Assembly (NCBI GenBank): GCA_947490605.1
Contig: CANLHE010000008.1
Coordinates: 1-13,629, forward strand
Direction of reading: 5' to 3'
DNA: 13,629 nucleotides
From: Actinomycetota bacterium
GTDB taxonomy: Bacteria > Actinomycetota > Actinomycetes > Nanopelagicales > Nanopelagicaceae
Part shown: piece after piece, positions 1-8,235 of the stretch
How positions within the stretch are numbered: position 1 is the first letter of the stretch
How the letters are laid out: each line of letters opens with the position of its first letter
Program-made: the position numbers and the translations under genes
Notes under the pieces: model-generated
The model's database searches: none
What the model was told of the DNA's origin: nothing
What the model saw: only the letters and a program-made list of their open reading frames with translations

Positions 1-56
1 TTACTCTCAACTTGATTTTCAACGGGAGAATCTAGCGAGTTGAAATTACGAGAGGT
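1..56. other. Left-edge intergenic segment beyond the ftsZ terminator
   Basis: No coding sequence is supported here. The segment holds a second, imperfect copy of the ftsZ upstream motif (ACTCTCAACTTGA at 3-15, plus strand) and a 7-base inverted repeat TTTCAAC/GTTGAAA (17-23 and 39-45) with a 15-base spacer. It may be the leader of the next gene, which in Actinobacteria is often pgeF followed by sepF on the same strand as ftsZ, but that gene lies outside the window. Confidence 0.4.
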
Positions 57-84
57 AAAAAGTAGCCGTGCCACGGTAACTACT
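57..84 (-). terminator. Rho-independent terminator after ftsZ
   Basis: On the minus strand AGTAG pairs with CTACT and CCGT with ACGG, giving a nine-pair stem with a three-base bulge (TTA) and a three-base loop. A run of five T residues (61-57) starts at the last base of the stem. The first stem bases lie inside the ftsZ TAG stop codon, so terminating ribosomes may influence folding. Its position and orientation fit the end of the dcw transcription unit. Confidence 0.6.
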
Positions 85-1222
85 ACCGCATGAAATCAGG
101 TATATCGATCTCATCTTCTGCGACTAGCTCTTCAAATGTAATTCGCTTGCGTGGGTGTTCTGCAGTATCGAGATTTAAATCTAATGCAACTGAAATTGGG
201 TCATTAGCAGGAATTGGATCAGCTTCACCACTCATTGTTGCGGCATTAATTACTGGCATTAAAACCCGCTTTGGTTGTCCTCCATCAAACCCGGCAGCAA
301 TAACAGTAACTCTGACCTCATCACCTAAGGCGTCATCAATAACTGTTCCATAAATAATGTTTGCATCTGGGTGGGCTGACTTTGCAACCAACTCTGCTGC
401 CTCTGAGATCTCAAACAATCCAAGATCAGACCCACCAGCAATTGAAAGTAAAACTCCATGTGCGCCATCAATGGATGCCTCAAGCAATGGGCTTGATATT
501 GCAAGCTCTGCTGCGCGAATAGATCTTGCCTCACCACGAGCTGAACCAATTCCCATTAGCGCAGAACCCGCGCCAGACATAACACTTTTAACATCAGCAA
601 AATCTAAATTTATCAAACCAGGAGTTGTAATTAAGTCAGTAATACCTTGTACGCCAGATAGTAAAACCTGATCTGCCGTTTTAAATGCTTCAAGTGCACT
701 TATCGAACGATCAGAGATTGCCAGCAATCGATCATTTGGAATAACAATTAATGTATCAACTTCAGTTCGTAAATTTTCAATTCCCTCATCTGCTTGTGCA
801 GTACGACGTTTTCCTTCAAATGTAAATGGTTTAGTAACAACACCAACTGTTAATGCGCCAAGATCTTTTGCAACCTTTGCAACTATTGGAGCACCACCGG
901 TTCCAGTTCCACCACCTTCACCTGCTGTAATAAAGACCATATCTGCGCCACGCAAAACTTCTTCGATCTCATCGATGTGATCAAGGGCAGCTTGACGACC
1001 AATCTCTGGCGCAGCACCTGCACCTAATCCTCTAGTTAATTTTCTACCAATATCTAATTTCACATCTGCATCTGACATTAATAAAGCTTGTGCATCTGTA
1101 TTGATCGCAATAAATTCAACACCTTTTAAACCGACATCAATCATTCGGTTAACAGCGTTTACTCCGCCACCACCAATACCAACTACTTTGATGACAGCTA
1201 AATAATTTTGCGGTGTTGCCAC
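83..1222 (-). CDS. ftsZ: Cell division GTPase FtsZ
   Basis: FtsZ is the tubulin-like GTPase that forms the cytokinetic ring. It has 379 residues. [16 protein letters not shown] (13-28) and the signature GGGTGTG (103-109) bind GTP. The synergy loop [11 protein letters not shown] (205-215) carries Asp207 and Asp210 for hydrolysis. The globular core ends near 316. A fairly short variable linker (about 320-358) leads to the C-terminal peptide [11 protein letters not shown], the tail that typically contacts membrane tethers such as SepF; no ftsA is in the cluster, as in other Actinobacteria. The start is GTG, supported by GGGAAGAGG with 6 bases between its final GG and the start codon. The gene is preceded by the only sizeable spacer in the window and followed at once by a terminator-like hairpin overlapping its TAG stop. 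Confidence 0.99.
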   Translation of the reverse strand: MATPQNYLAVIKVVGIGGGGVNAVNRMIDVGLKGVEFIAINTDAQALLMSDADVKLDIGRKLTRGLGAGAAPEIGRQAALDHIDEIEEVLRGADMVFITAGEGGGTGTGGAPIVAKVAKDLGALTVGVVTKPFTFEGKRRTAQADEGIENLRTEVDTLIVIPNDRLLAISDRSISALEAFKTADQVLLSGVQGITDLITTPGLINLDFADVKSVMSGAGSALMGIGSARGEARSIRAAELAISSPLLEASIDGAHGVLLSIAGGSDLGLFEISEAAELVAKSAHPDANIIYGTVIDDALGDEVRVTVIAAGFDGGQPKRVLMPVINAATMSGEADPIPANDPISVALDLNLDTAEHPRKRITFEELVAEDEIDIPDFMR

Positions 1223-1228
1223 TTTGCG

Positions 1229-1237
1229 CCTCTTCCC
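1229..1237 (-). promoter_or_regulatory. Ribosome binding site of ftsZ
   Basis: Reading on the minus strand, GGGAAGAGG lies just upstream of the ftsZ GTG codon, with six bases (CGCAAA) in between. It is one of the best Shine-Dalgarno matches in the window. It supports independent, strong translation initiation of ftsZ from a GTG codon, in contrast to the coupled junctions upstream. Confidence 0.75.
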
Positions 1238-1247
1238 TAGCCCTAAA

Positions 1248-1260
1248 TCTCAAGTTGAGA
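1248..1260. promoter_or_regulatory. Palindrome upstream of ftsZ, candidate operator
   Basis: The coding strand reads TCTCAA-C-TTGAGA, a perfect 6+1+6 inverted repeat, centred about 32 bases before the ftsZ start codon. It lies between the promoter-like hexamers and the ribosome binding site, so it could be a protein-binding site or a small leader hairpin; a one-base loop makes DNA binding more likely. A 13-base overlapping stretch (ACTCTCAACTTGA) recurs at positions 3-15 in opposite orientation, beyond ftsZ. The palindrome is seen directly; a regulatory role is inference. Confidence 0.4.
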
Positions 1261-1330
1261 GTTAAAGTTATGCTTTTCCGATTACGTAAAAGTAGGCATT
1301 AGAAGCAACTCAATCAAACACCGACACGAT

Positions 1331-1373
1331 ATTTTATGAAGTAAATATTTTAGTTATTTTCTTTGAAAATCAA
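1331..1373 (-). promoter_or_regulatory. Candidate ftsZ promoter region in the ftsQ-ftsZ spacer
   Basis: On the coding strand TTGATT (1373-1368) is followed after 17 bases by AAATAT (1350-1345), and a better -10-like TAAAAT lies at 1336-1331 without a good -35 partner. Either would give a 5' leader of roughly 100 bases containing the palindrome. Other actinobacteria are known to transcribe ftsZ from promoters in this spacer, which supports the idea. The spacer is very AT-rich, so hexamer matches arise easily; the exact site is uncertain. Confidence 0.35.
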
Positions 1374-1411
1374 TTTTTTGATGGCGTTATTTGCTGATTT
1401 GAATATTGAAA

Positions 1412-2143
1412 TTAACTGACTATTGGAGCATTCGGCTGGGATAGATCAACCTGCTTTAACCCTTGATTTTCAGGCAGCCCTAATAACGCTACCAAAACTG
1501 AGCACTTTTGTTTAACCTCTTCGGCCCTTCCCCAATTTATCTGTACTGCGGTTTTGTTTATCCGGGTTTTCATTTGAATATACCCAGATTTGCTCACTGA
1601 AATTGATTCAAGATTGGTAACCAAATAGCTCAGATCATTTGGTATCTCCTCGAGTAACAATGCCACAGATGCAAGCTCTTCCTTATCGCCACCTTGCAAG
1701 CTCACTTGCGGCAAAGAGCTCTGCATTGCAAGTTGAGTGCTAGATGTTGGCGAAAAAACCGTGCCCGTACTATCAAAGTTGATCCCTGATCCCTGAGCAT
1801 TAATAGCCTTAGCGACCGCAATTCGCTCAACAACCTCAATACTAATCTTCTTACTGACCCAATTCCGAGAGATATCTGCCTGGCTTATCCAATCTAATTG
1901 GGAGATTGTGTTTTTAATTGCCCGGGTATCAACTCTAGCAAGTTTTGAACCTACTACCGGCGCAATTGAATTGGCAGTTAATTTGTTCATAATCACTTGA
2001 GTAGATTTAGTTCCCTCAATACTTACTTCACTTACAGTTAAAAATGATGACCAGCCAAGTATGTATGCAGTCAGAGATACAAGTGTAATTGTGGAAAAAG
2101 TTACAAGTAAGCGTTTAACTCTCTTACTAATTCGAAAACCCAT
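1412..2143 (-). CDS. ftsQ: Cell division protein FtsQ (POTRA-domain divisome protein)
   Basis: A 243-residue bitopic protein with a short basic cytoplasmic N-terminus (ISKRVKRL) and one transmembrane helix at about 11-33. A POTRA domain begins at LTVSEVSIEGTKST (35-48) and extends to about residue 106. The beta domain that follows contains the ERIAVAKAI segment near 106-115, where family members commonly have ER-P-A. It ends with VDLSQPNAPIVS, a tail typical of actinobacterial FtsQ. By family knowledge it links FtsL and its DivIC/FtsB-type partner to the septum. Sequence identity in the family is low; topology, the POTRA start and the murC-ftsQ-ftsZ position decide the call. The ATG follows the murC TAG by two bases with no clear Shine-Dalgarno, so translation is probably coupled. 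Confidence 0.93.
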   Translation of the reverse strand: MGFRISKRVKRLLVTFSTITLVSLTAYILGWSSFLTVSEVSIEGTKSTQVIMNKLTANSIAPVVGSKLARVDTRAIKNTISQLDWISQADISRNWVSKKISIEVVERIAVAKAINAQGSGINFDSTGTVFSPTSSTQLAMQSSLPQVSLQGGDKEELASVALLLEEIPNDLSYLVTNLESISVSKSGYIQMKTRINKTAVQINWGRAEEVKQKCSVLVALLGLPENQGLKQVDLSQPNAPIVS

Positions 2144-2145
2144 AA

Positions 2146-3555
2146 CTAAGCAAAGCGACTTGCTAGGGCTTGTAAAATTGGATCTCCCAATGAACTTACA
2201 TCTCCAGCACCTAAGGTAAGGATTAGATCTCCACTCTTTGCCATATCCACAACATCTGATACCACCTGCAACATTGAGGGTTCAAATTTAACTTGTTCAG
2301 CTTTCATCCCACGTGCGATTAACAAAGATGAAACACCAGGAATTGGCTTTTCACTTGCGGCATATACCTCAAGTAAATATGTAAAATCGGCAAGCGCAAG
2401 TGAGTTTGAAAATTGGTTAGTAAAGGCTGCAGTTCTTGAATACCTATGGGGTTGAAAAATAACAATTACGCGCCCTGCTCCGGCTAAATTTCGTGCCGCT
2501 TTCAGAGTAACTACTACTTCAGTTGGATGATGCCCGTAATCATCAATCACTTTCACGCCATTTATTTCACCCTTCAACTCAAATCTACGGCGGGTTCCAG
2601 TAAAGGCCTTTAAGCCGGCTAATAGCTTCTCTTCCGAGCCCCCCATCGCAGTTGCTGCGGCAAAAGCAGCTAAAGCATTTAATAAGTTGTGTTCACCAAC
2701 AACTGTCAGGTTTAACTCTCCTACTTTTCGGCCAGTGATAGAAATTATGGCCCGGGATGAGTTAGGAGCCAGATTAATTTGATCAATCCGGAAATCATTA
2801 CTACTGCCTTTGCCATAGAGGTGAATCTTTAAATCACTTCGCGTTATCCGAGAGAGTAATGTTTTAACACCTGGGTCATCACCACAAGCCACTAGAAAAC
2901 CACCATCTTTTATAGAGGAAATAAAATCTTCAAATACGGCAAAAACCGCCTCTTCATCTGCAAAGTGATCCACATGATCTAACTCAACATTTGTGATTAT
3001 TGCACCCGTTGGCTTATAGGCTAAAAAGGATCCATCTGACTCATCTGCTTCTGCAACAAATATAGATCCGCTTCCACTATGAGCATTTATACCAGCGGTA
3101 TTTATTGTTCCACCAATAGCAAAAGATGGATCAAGGCCTGCTGATTGCAAAGCAACAGTTAACATTGCAGTTGTTGTGGTCTTTCCATGAGTACCCGCTA
3201 CCGCAACTGAGGTTGATTCAGACATAAGCCACGCTAATGCCACTGCCCGCGCAGCAATTGGTATACCCCTGTTTTTAGCCTCGGCGAACTCTGGATTATT
3301 TTCGGTAATTGCGGAAGAAACTATTACTAGTTGAGCATCTGCAAGATGTTCGGCTGCGTGACCAATATAAATCTTTGCACCCAGTGCCTTTAAAGCTGTG
3401 AGCATGGAAGAGTCATTCTTATCTGACCCAGAAATTGAAAACCCCTTTGCCAACATAATGCGGGCAATTCCACTCATTCCGGCGCCGCCGATTCCAATGA
3501 AGTGAATCTTAAGTTGAGCTAATTCTGATAATCTATAATTAAGTCCAGATTTCAT
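2146..3555 (-). CDS. murC: UDP-N-acetylmuramate:L-alanine ligase MurC
   Basis: MurC performs the first peptide step, attaching L-Ala to UDP-MurNAc. At 469 residues it is of family length. The N-terminal domain has FIGIGGAGMSGIA (19-31). The P-loop AGTHGKTTTT at 120-129, with His in place of Asn, is diagnostic of MurC. EADESDGSF (169-177) and NVELDHVDHF (189-198) follow. The C-terminal domain shows DDYGHHPTE (338-346), FQPHRYSRT (367-375) and TLGAGDVSSLG (447-457). It is not fused to Ddl, unlike in some bacteria. The ATG overlaps the murG TGA by 4 bases. The TAG stop is separated from the ftsQ ATG by two bases. Confidence 0.97.
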   Translation of the reverse strand: MKSGLNYRLSELAQLKIHFIGIGGAGMSGIARIMLAKGFSISGSDKNDSSMLTALKALGAKIYIGHAAEHLADAQLVIVSSAITENNPEFAEAKNRGIPIAARAVALAWLMSESTSVAVAGTHGKTTTTAMLTVALQSAGLDPSFAIGGTINTAGINAHSGSGSIFVAEADESDGSFLAYKPTGAIITNVELDHVDHFADEEAVFAVFEDFISSIKDGGFLVACGDDPGVKTLLSRITRSDLKIHLYGKGSSNDFRIDQINLAPNSSRAIISITGRKVGELNLTVVGEHNLLNALAAFAAATAMGGSEEKLLAGLKAFTGTRRRFELKGEINGVKVIDDYGHHPTEVVVTLKAARNLAGAGRVIVIFQPHRYSRTAAFTNQFSNSLALADFTYLLEVYAASEKPIPGVSSLLIARGMKAEQVKFEPSMLQVVSDVVDMAKSGDLILTLGAGDVSSLGDPILQALASRFA

Positions 3556-4643
3556 TTTCTACCATCGATTGCTCTAATAATTTCACTGCCAATTGTTTCG
3601 CTCGCAGATAACTGAGCCGCTGGGGTCGCCTGATAGTTTCTCGCCTTGCGCCATATCTCATCCCAATTACTGCTTAACCAATCAGAATTAAATTTATTGT
3701 CATCTACTACCTCAGCAGCTCCTGCAGTTTGTAGGTCTGAGGCATTTACAGCCTGTTCTCCATTGCCAATTGGTAGCGGAATTAAAATCGCAAATTTTCC
3801 TACCGCTGCTAGCTCAGCACAAGTTAGGGCACCACTTCTTGCAATAACTAAATCTGCAGCATGGTATGCGGATGACATATCCTCAATATATGGAAGAGGT
3901 AAATAGTTCTCAGTTGAAGTTGGCAGTGGGTTATTTCGACCAACTGAATGGACGACTTGTACACCTTTTTCAGTAAAAGCAGATAAGGATTGAAGTATTG
4001 CTTCATTAATATGTCTTGAACCTTGAGAACCACCAAAGACCAATATGGTTGGTTTATCTTGAGCTAGTTCCCACTTTTCAATTTGTAATCTCTTCTTTGT
4101 CTTCGCTTCTTCATTAGAAAGATTTGCTGATGCAATTATCTCTGCTCGAATTGGCATGCCACTTAATTTTGCATTCCGCCAACGCCCTAGTTTCTGTCCA
4201 GCTCGACTAAATGCGATAAAAATTTGGGACGCAAATGGGGCTCCTAGGCGATTTGCCCAACCTGGAACCGCATTGGCCTCATGAATAAATATTGGCTTAC
4301 GTAGAAGTGCGGCGGCTATATAAATTGGCGGGCAGGCATACCCACCGAACCCAACAACCAAATCAACTTTTTTGCATATTTTAATTGCTTGCCATGTTGC
4401 AGTGAGTACTTTTATTGGCAATATAAAGATTTCTGGTGTGAATTGTCTAGGTAGTACAACTTTAGAAATATGAATTAAATCAAAGCCAGCAGCAGGCACT
4501 AATTGATTCTCTAATCCTTTTTTAGTCCCAACAAACACATAATTCCAATTTGGCTTTTCATTCCGCAGCCAATTTGCAACCGCTAAGGCCGGTTCAACAT
4601 GTCCAGCAGTTCCACCACCGGCAAATAGTATTTTGGGAGTCAT
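3552..4643 (-). CDS. murG: UDP-GlcNAc:undecaprenyl-PP-MurNAc-pentapeptide GlcNAc transferase MurG (Lipid II synthase)
   Basis: MurG adds GlcNAc to Lipid I on the cytoplasmic face and forms Lipid II. It has 363 residues and a GT-B fold with two Rossmann domains. The N-terminal glycine loop is FAGGGTAGHVEPAL (7-20) with His14, and the second loop is VGFGGYACPP (97-106). HEANAVPGWANR at 121-132 is the conserved acceptor-side motif. The C-terminal half has FGGSQGSRHIN (203-213), the donor-site segment RSGALTCAELAAVGK (269-283), and LPIGNGEQAVNA (290-301), which holds the conserved E-Q pair. Only moderate hydrophobic patches and no signal peptide are seen, as expected for a peripheral membrane enzyme. 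Both ends form ATGA overlaps, with ftsW and murC. Confidence 0.97.
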   Translation of the reverse strand: MTPKILFAGGGTAGHVEPALAVANWLRNEKPNWNYVFVGTKKGLENQLVPAAGFDLIHISKVVLPRQFTPEIFILPIKVLTATWQAIKICKKVDLVVGFGGYACPPIYIAAALLRKPIFIHEANAVPGWANRLGAPFASQIFIAFSRAGQKLGRWRNAKLSGMPIRAEIIASANLSNEEAKTKKRLQIEKWELAQDKPTILVFGGSQGSRHINEAILQSLSAFTEKGVQVVHSVGRNNPLPTSTENYLPLPYIEDMSSAYHAADLVIARSGALTCAELAAVGKFAILIPLPIGNGEQAVNASDLQTAGAAEVVDDNKFNSDWLSSNWDEIWRKARNYQATPAAQLSASETIGSEIIRAIDGRK

Positions 4644-5824
4644 CGGTTTAATTTTCTCATTCGACTCACCCTAATACCCTCAGCAATCTCTGGCGTTCTG
4701 CGGGCCACGCTCAATACAAATCCAACTGCGATCAAATTAGCTAGCAGTGAAGAGCCACCATAGGAAATAAAAGGCAAAGTTACACCGATGACTGGAATAA
4801 CTGATGTGACAGATCCAATGTTTACCACCACTTGTGCAATAAACCAGCAAGCGATTCCGGCAGTTGCATATCTAGAAAAATCATCTTTAGTTTTAAGTGC
4901 AACTCTTAGAACAGAATAAATCAATGCTGTATATAGCGCGAGAACTAGCAAGGTGCCAAGCAGTCCAAGTTCTTCACCAATCACTGAGAAAATAAAATCT
5001 GTATGAGCTTCAGCTAAGTTTGCCCACTTCTGTTTGCTAGCTCCTAATCCACTTCCCCATAAGCCACCACTGGCTAAACCCATGATGCTATGAGCTGGTT
5101 GCCAACCAGAAAATTTATAATATCTCTCATCAAATGGATTAAATAAGGCTGCAAATCGACTCATCCGGTAATCAGTACTAAGAATAAATGCTCCACCAAC
5201 AATTGCAGCAAAAGTAATGAGTGCGAGAAAATTCTTAATTGGAGCACCAGATACAAACAAAATACCGCCAAAGATTATCAATACCAAAAGGGCAGTGCCT
5301 AAATCACGTTCTAATAGAATTAATAGCTCAATTGCCACTAGTCCTGGTGCAAGTAACAAAATTAAGTTTTTTGTACCCGGCTCCTGGCCTAGTGAGCGCA
5401 ACCTAAGCGCGCACCATAAAATCAAACCAAATTTTGCAAACTCAGATGGCTGCAATGTAAAACCACCAATTTCAATCCAGTTACGGTTTCCATTTATATT
5501 TTTTCCTAGAAATGGTACAAATGGTAATAATAAAATAACAATTGAAATACTAAGTGCATATCTGGCTATGAATGGCCAAATTGCACCTTTAACTCTGAAC
5601 GCCCAAAAAGCAGCAAATGAACCAAGGATTAAAAAGAAAAACTGTTTGATAAAAATCGAGTATGTATTGCCACTCTCTTGCAACGAAGTAACAGTTGAAG
5701 AAGACAAAACCATGGTCAAGCCAAGTGCGCATAAAAATATGGTGCTCCAGATAATTAAAAAATAGGGCAGTTCTGGCCGGGCTAAAAGGCGAGAGTACTT
5801 TCGCAAATTTAAATTATTGCTCAC
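4640..5824 (-). CDS. ftsW: SEDS peptidoglycan glycosyltransferase FtsW
   Basis: FtsW polymerises Lipid II into septal glycan strands in complex with FtsI. The 394-residue protein is polytopic; I estimate about ten hydrophobic helices starting near residue 20. SEDS motifs visible are NGNRNWIEIGGFTLQPSE at 111-128, RDLGTALL at 173-180, AEAHTDFIFSVIGEELG at 271-287, and PFISYGGSSLLANL at 351-364. Asp276 in HTDF aligns with the catalytic Asp known in SEDS enzymes (Asp297 in E. coli FtsW, as I remember it). The N-terminal LSSSTV near 40-45 also fits. A RodA assignment is unlikely given the position between murD and murG. The start is GTG, one base after the murD TAA, with CAGG 6 bases upstream. 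The stop overlaps the murG ATG by 4 bases. Confidence 0.95.
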   Translation of the reverse strand: MSNNLNLRKYSRLLARPELPYFLIIWSTIFLCALGLTMVLSSSTVTSLQESGNTYSIFIKQFFFLILGSFAAFWAFRVKGAIWPFIARYALSISIVILLLPFVPFLGKNINGNRNWIEIGGFTLQPSEFAKFGLILWCALRLRSLGQEPGTKNLILLLAPGLVAIELLILLERDLGTALLVLIIFGGILFVSGAPIKNFLALITFAAIVGGAFILSTDYRMSRFAALFNPFDERYYKFSGWQPAHSIMGLASGGLWGSGLGASKQKWANLAEAHTDFIFSVIGEELGLLGTLLVLALYTALIYSVLRVALKTKDDFSRYATAGIACWFIAQVVVNIGSVTSVIPVIGVTLPFISYGGSSLLANLIAVGFVLSVARRTPEIAEGIRVSRMRKLNR

Positions 5825-5825
5825 G

Positions 5826-7175
5826 TTAGACCTGCGCCTTCACTGCTTGCGCAAACAATTGGCCACGCTCTACATATGAACTAAATTGATCCATTGAGGC
5901 ACATGCTGGAGCTAGCAGCACTGTGTCACCTGGTTTCGCCAATGCAATTGCTTGCTTAACAACCTCATTCATTAATTGCTTTGAATCAATAGTCTGATCA
6001 ACTCTTATGATTTGAGTCTCAGGTGATAATTTTGCAAATGAATCCGCAATTAATTCCCGGTCATGGCCAATTAGAATCACAGCTTTAATTCTTTTAGCAC
6101 ATCTTGAAACTAACTCATCCATGCTGGCTCCTTTTGCTAGACCTCCAGCAATCCATATAACTTGAAAATAAGATAGTAGAGATGCTCCGGCTGCGTGTGG
6201 GTTGGTTGCCTTGGAATCATCAATCCAATTTATTTCATTCTTTCTTAGCACTAACTCCATACGATGATGGTCGGGTGAGAAGTTGCGTAACCCAAGCTTG
6301 ATCGCGTCATATTTGATTCCGATGGAAAGTGCTAAGGCAGAAGCAGCTAAAGCATTAAGAACGTTATGCGGTGCAGTTGGAGTTATATCTACCAACTCAG
6401 CAATTTCATTAGCTTGTGCTGGCGTAGCAGAGAATGTGCGATCAATTAGAAGATTCTCTACTAGCCCTAACTCATTTGGGTTTGGCGTTTCTAACGAAAA
6501 CCAGATGGCCGTTTCTTTACCTACCCGCTTGGACAGCTCCGGATCAGACTTATTAACAAATGCTTTTTCTGCTTGCTTTAATAACTTAAGTTTTGCCGCT
6601 ACGTAATCCTCAAAACTACCGTGCCAGTCAATATGGTCTTCAGCAATATTTAAGATCGCAACAGATTGGTACTTAGGTAACTCACTCCACTGAATTTGAA
6701 ATGAGGAAAGCTCAATTGCAAGATATTCAAAGGGCTGATCAGAGCAGACAGAGGCAATGACTGTTTGCCCAACATTTCCGCAAGCCACCCCATTTACCTT
6801 TGCTGAATTAAAAATTGATTCAACCATTTTAATTGTGGTGGTCTTGCCATTTGTGCCAGTAAGTGCAATCCACTTTTGGTTTGGCGCCAAAACCTGCTTG
6901 ATCTTCCAGGCTAAATCAATTTCACCAATTACTTCAACACCTGCACTTTTAAGTTTCAAAATTACTGGGTGATCAATTCTCCATCCAGGTGAAACAACTG
7001 CTAATTCAATACCTTGTGGCAATTCATTTATTACATCACTTTCTCCAGTAACTTTCTCATCAAATATTTTCGATATTGCACCAAATTTGATTAATGCTTC
7101 ATGAACTGCTCGGCCAGTGACGCCAGCACCGATTACCAGACAATTTTTTCCGGAAAGTTCGGCGACAAAACTCAT
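5826..7175 (-). CDS. murD: UDP-MurNAc-L-alanine:D-glutamate ligase MurD
   Basis: MurD adds D-Glu to UDP-MurNAc-L-Ala, the second ligase step. From the chosen start it has 449 residues, the usual size. The N-terminal Rossmann-like domain has VIGAGVTGRA (14-23). The ATPase domain has the P-loop LTGTNGKTTT (105-114), ELSSFQ at 155-160 and NIAEDHIDWHG near 176-186. The C-terminal domain has DDSKATNPHA (319-328), AGGLAKG (343-349) and LLAPACASMDQF (420-431); these are MurD-specific and separate it from MurC, MurE and MurF. A TTG at 7187 in the same frame would add four residues and overlap mraY. The ATG at 7175, one base after the mraY TAA, is more plausible and mirrors the TAA-C-GTG junction with ftsW downstream. 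No strong Shine-Dalgarno is visible, so coupling to mraY is likely. Confidence 0.96.
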   Translation of the reverse strand: MSFVAELSGKNCLVIGAGVTGRAVHEALIKFGAISKIFDEKVTGESDVINELPQGIELAVVSPGWRIDHPVILKLKSAGVEVIGEIDLAWKIKQVLAPNQKWIALTGTNGKTTTIKMVESIFNSAKVNGVACGNVGQTVIASVCSDQPFEYLAIELSSFQIQWSELPKYQSVAILNIAEDHIDWHGSFEDYVAAKLKLLKQAEKAFVNKSDPELSKRVGKETAIWFSLETPNPNELGLVENLLIDRTFSATPAQANEIAELVDITPTAPHNVLNALAASALALSIGIKYDAIKLGLRNFSPDHHRMELVLRKNEINWIDDSKATNPHAAGASLLSYFQVIWIAGGLAKGASMDELVSRCAKRIKAVILIGHDRELIADSFAKLSPETQIIRVDQTIDSKQLMNEVVKQAIALAKPGDTVLLAPACASMDQFSSYVERGQLFAQAVKAQV

Positions 7176-7176
7176 G

Positions 7177-8235
7177 TTAGGAGACAACCCACTGGGCGTA
7201 GAAGAGGCCTAAGCCTGCTGCTACTCCAAGGCTTGCAATAATCCAAAATCTAATCACAATCGTTACTTCACCCCACCCTAATAACTCAAAGTGGTGCTGA
7301 AGTGGTGCCATTTTGAATACCCGTTTGCCGCCCGAGATTTTAAAGTAAACAACTTGAATGATTACTGAAGATGTTATTAATACAAAAATAAATCCAAGCA
7401 CAACAAGTAGAAGTTGTGTTCTAAGCGTAATTGCCAATCCAGCTAAGGCGCCACCTAGAGCTAGTGAACCAACATCGCCCATAAATATTTTTGCAGGGGA
7501 TGCATTCCACCAAAGAAACCCGCCACATGCGCCCGCTAATGCAGCTGCTAATACTGCAAGATCAAGAGGATCTCTTACTGCGTAACATTTAAGGCCAGGA
7601 GAGACTGCACAACTTTGTCCAAACTCCCATACTCCAATCAAAATAAATGATGTAAAGACCATTACTGCCGCACCCGTTGCAAGTCCATCTAAGCCATCAG
7701 TTAGATTCACGCCGTTACTTGTTCCCAATACCATCAGAATTACCCAAATGATTACGGCAACTAGCGTTAATTTGATTGAGGTATCTCGAACCGTTGAAAG
7801 GTTTGCAGAAATAGGTGTCAGTCCAGCACTATCTGGAAACTGCAATCCAGCATAAGCGAAACAGCCGGCAACTAAAGCTTGTCCGAATAATTTCTGTTTA
7901 GCATTTAAACCTAATGATTGTTGACGGGCAACCTTTAGCCAATCATCAAGAAAACCAACAAGGCCTAATCCAAGGATTAATCCAATAACTAATAAAGCAG
8001 ATGTGGTTGGTGTAACGCCAGTGACTAAGTGGCTAATAAAATACCCAGACAAAGTTGCTGAGATTAAAACTATTCCACCCATTGTTGGAGTTCCGCGCTT
8101 TACCTGATGAGTAGTTGGTCCATCATCTCTTATTATTTGACCATAACTTCGTTTAGTTAAAAATCGAATTAACGCAGGGGTTGCAAAGAATGCAAAAATT
8201 GCTGATACGGCACCCGAAAGCAATATTCCTTTCAT
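7177..8235 (-). CDS. mraY: Phospho-MurNAc-pentapeptide transferase MraY (Lipid I synthase)
   Basis: MraY transfers phospho-MurNAc-pentapeptide to undecaprenyl phosphate on the inner face of the membrane. With the start I chose it has 352 residues, mostly hydrophobic, consistent with the family's ten membrane helices. Conserved motifs are [19 protein letters not shown] (36-54), FLDDW with D97-D98, [14 protein letters not shown] (171-184), and [12 protein letters not shown] with D254. The segment [12 protein letters not shown] (310-321) matches the HHH motif but has Gln313 where the first His is usual. An in-frame ATG at 8253 would add six residues. I prefer the ATG at 8235 because GGGGGAG lies 4 bases upstream, it gives the usual N-terminus MKGILLSG, and it forms an ATGA overlap with the murF stop. 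One base separates its TAA from murD. Confidence 0.96.
   Translation of the reverse strand: MKGILLSGAVSAIFAFFATPALIRFLTKRSYGQIIRDDGPTTHQVKRGTPTMGGIVLISATLSGYFISHLVTGVTPTTSALLVIGLILGLGLVGFLDDWLKVARQQSLGLNAKQKLFGQALVAGCFAYAGLQFPDSAGLTPISANLSTVRDTSIKLTLVAVIIWVILMVLGTSNGVNLTDGLDGLATGAAVMVFTSFILIGVWEFGQSCAVSPGLKCYAVRDPLDLAVLAAALAGACGGFLWWNASPAKIFMGDVGSLALGGALAGLAITLRTQLLLVVLGFIFVLITSSVIIQVVYFKISGGKRVFKMAPLQHHFELLGWGEVTIVIRFWIIASLGVAAGLGLFYAQWVVS

Noticed and set aside
17..45. TTTCAAC/GTTGAAA inverted repeat as a second terminator
   Set aside because: It has a seven-pair AT-rich stem with a 15-base loop and no T run on either strand, so it is too weak to call.
357..671. Plus-strand open frame of 104 codons opposite ftsZ
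   Set aside because: It is antisense to the conserved FtsZ core and its sequence is fully explained by codon constraints on FtsZ.
5217..5765. Plus-strand open frame of 182 codons opposite ftsW
   Set aside because: It is wholly antisense to a well-supported ftsW and has a composition skewed to K, N, P and S with no recognisable motif. Long antisense frames are common opposite hydrophobic proteins.
7173..7187. TTG at 7187 as murD start
   Set aside because: It adds four residues unlike the family, overlaps mraY, and its GTGGG is too close to serve as a ribosome site. The ATG at 7175 gives the normal N-terminus.
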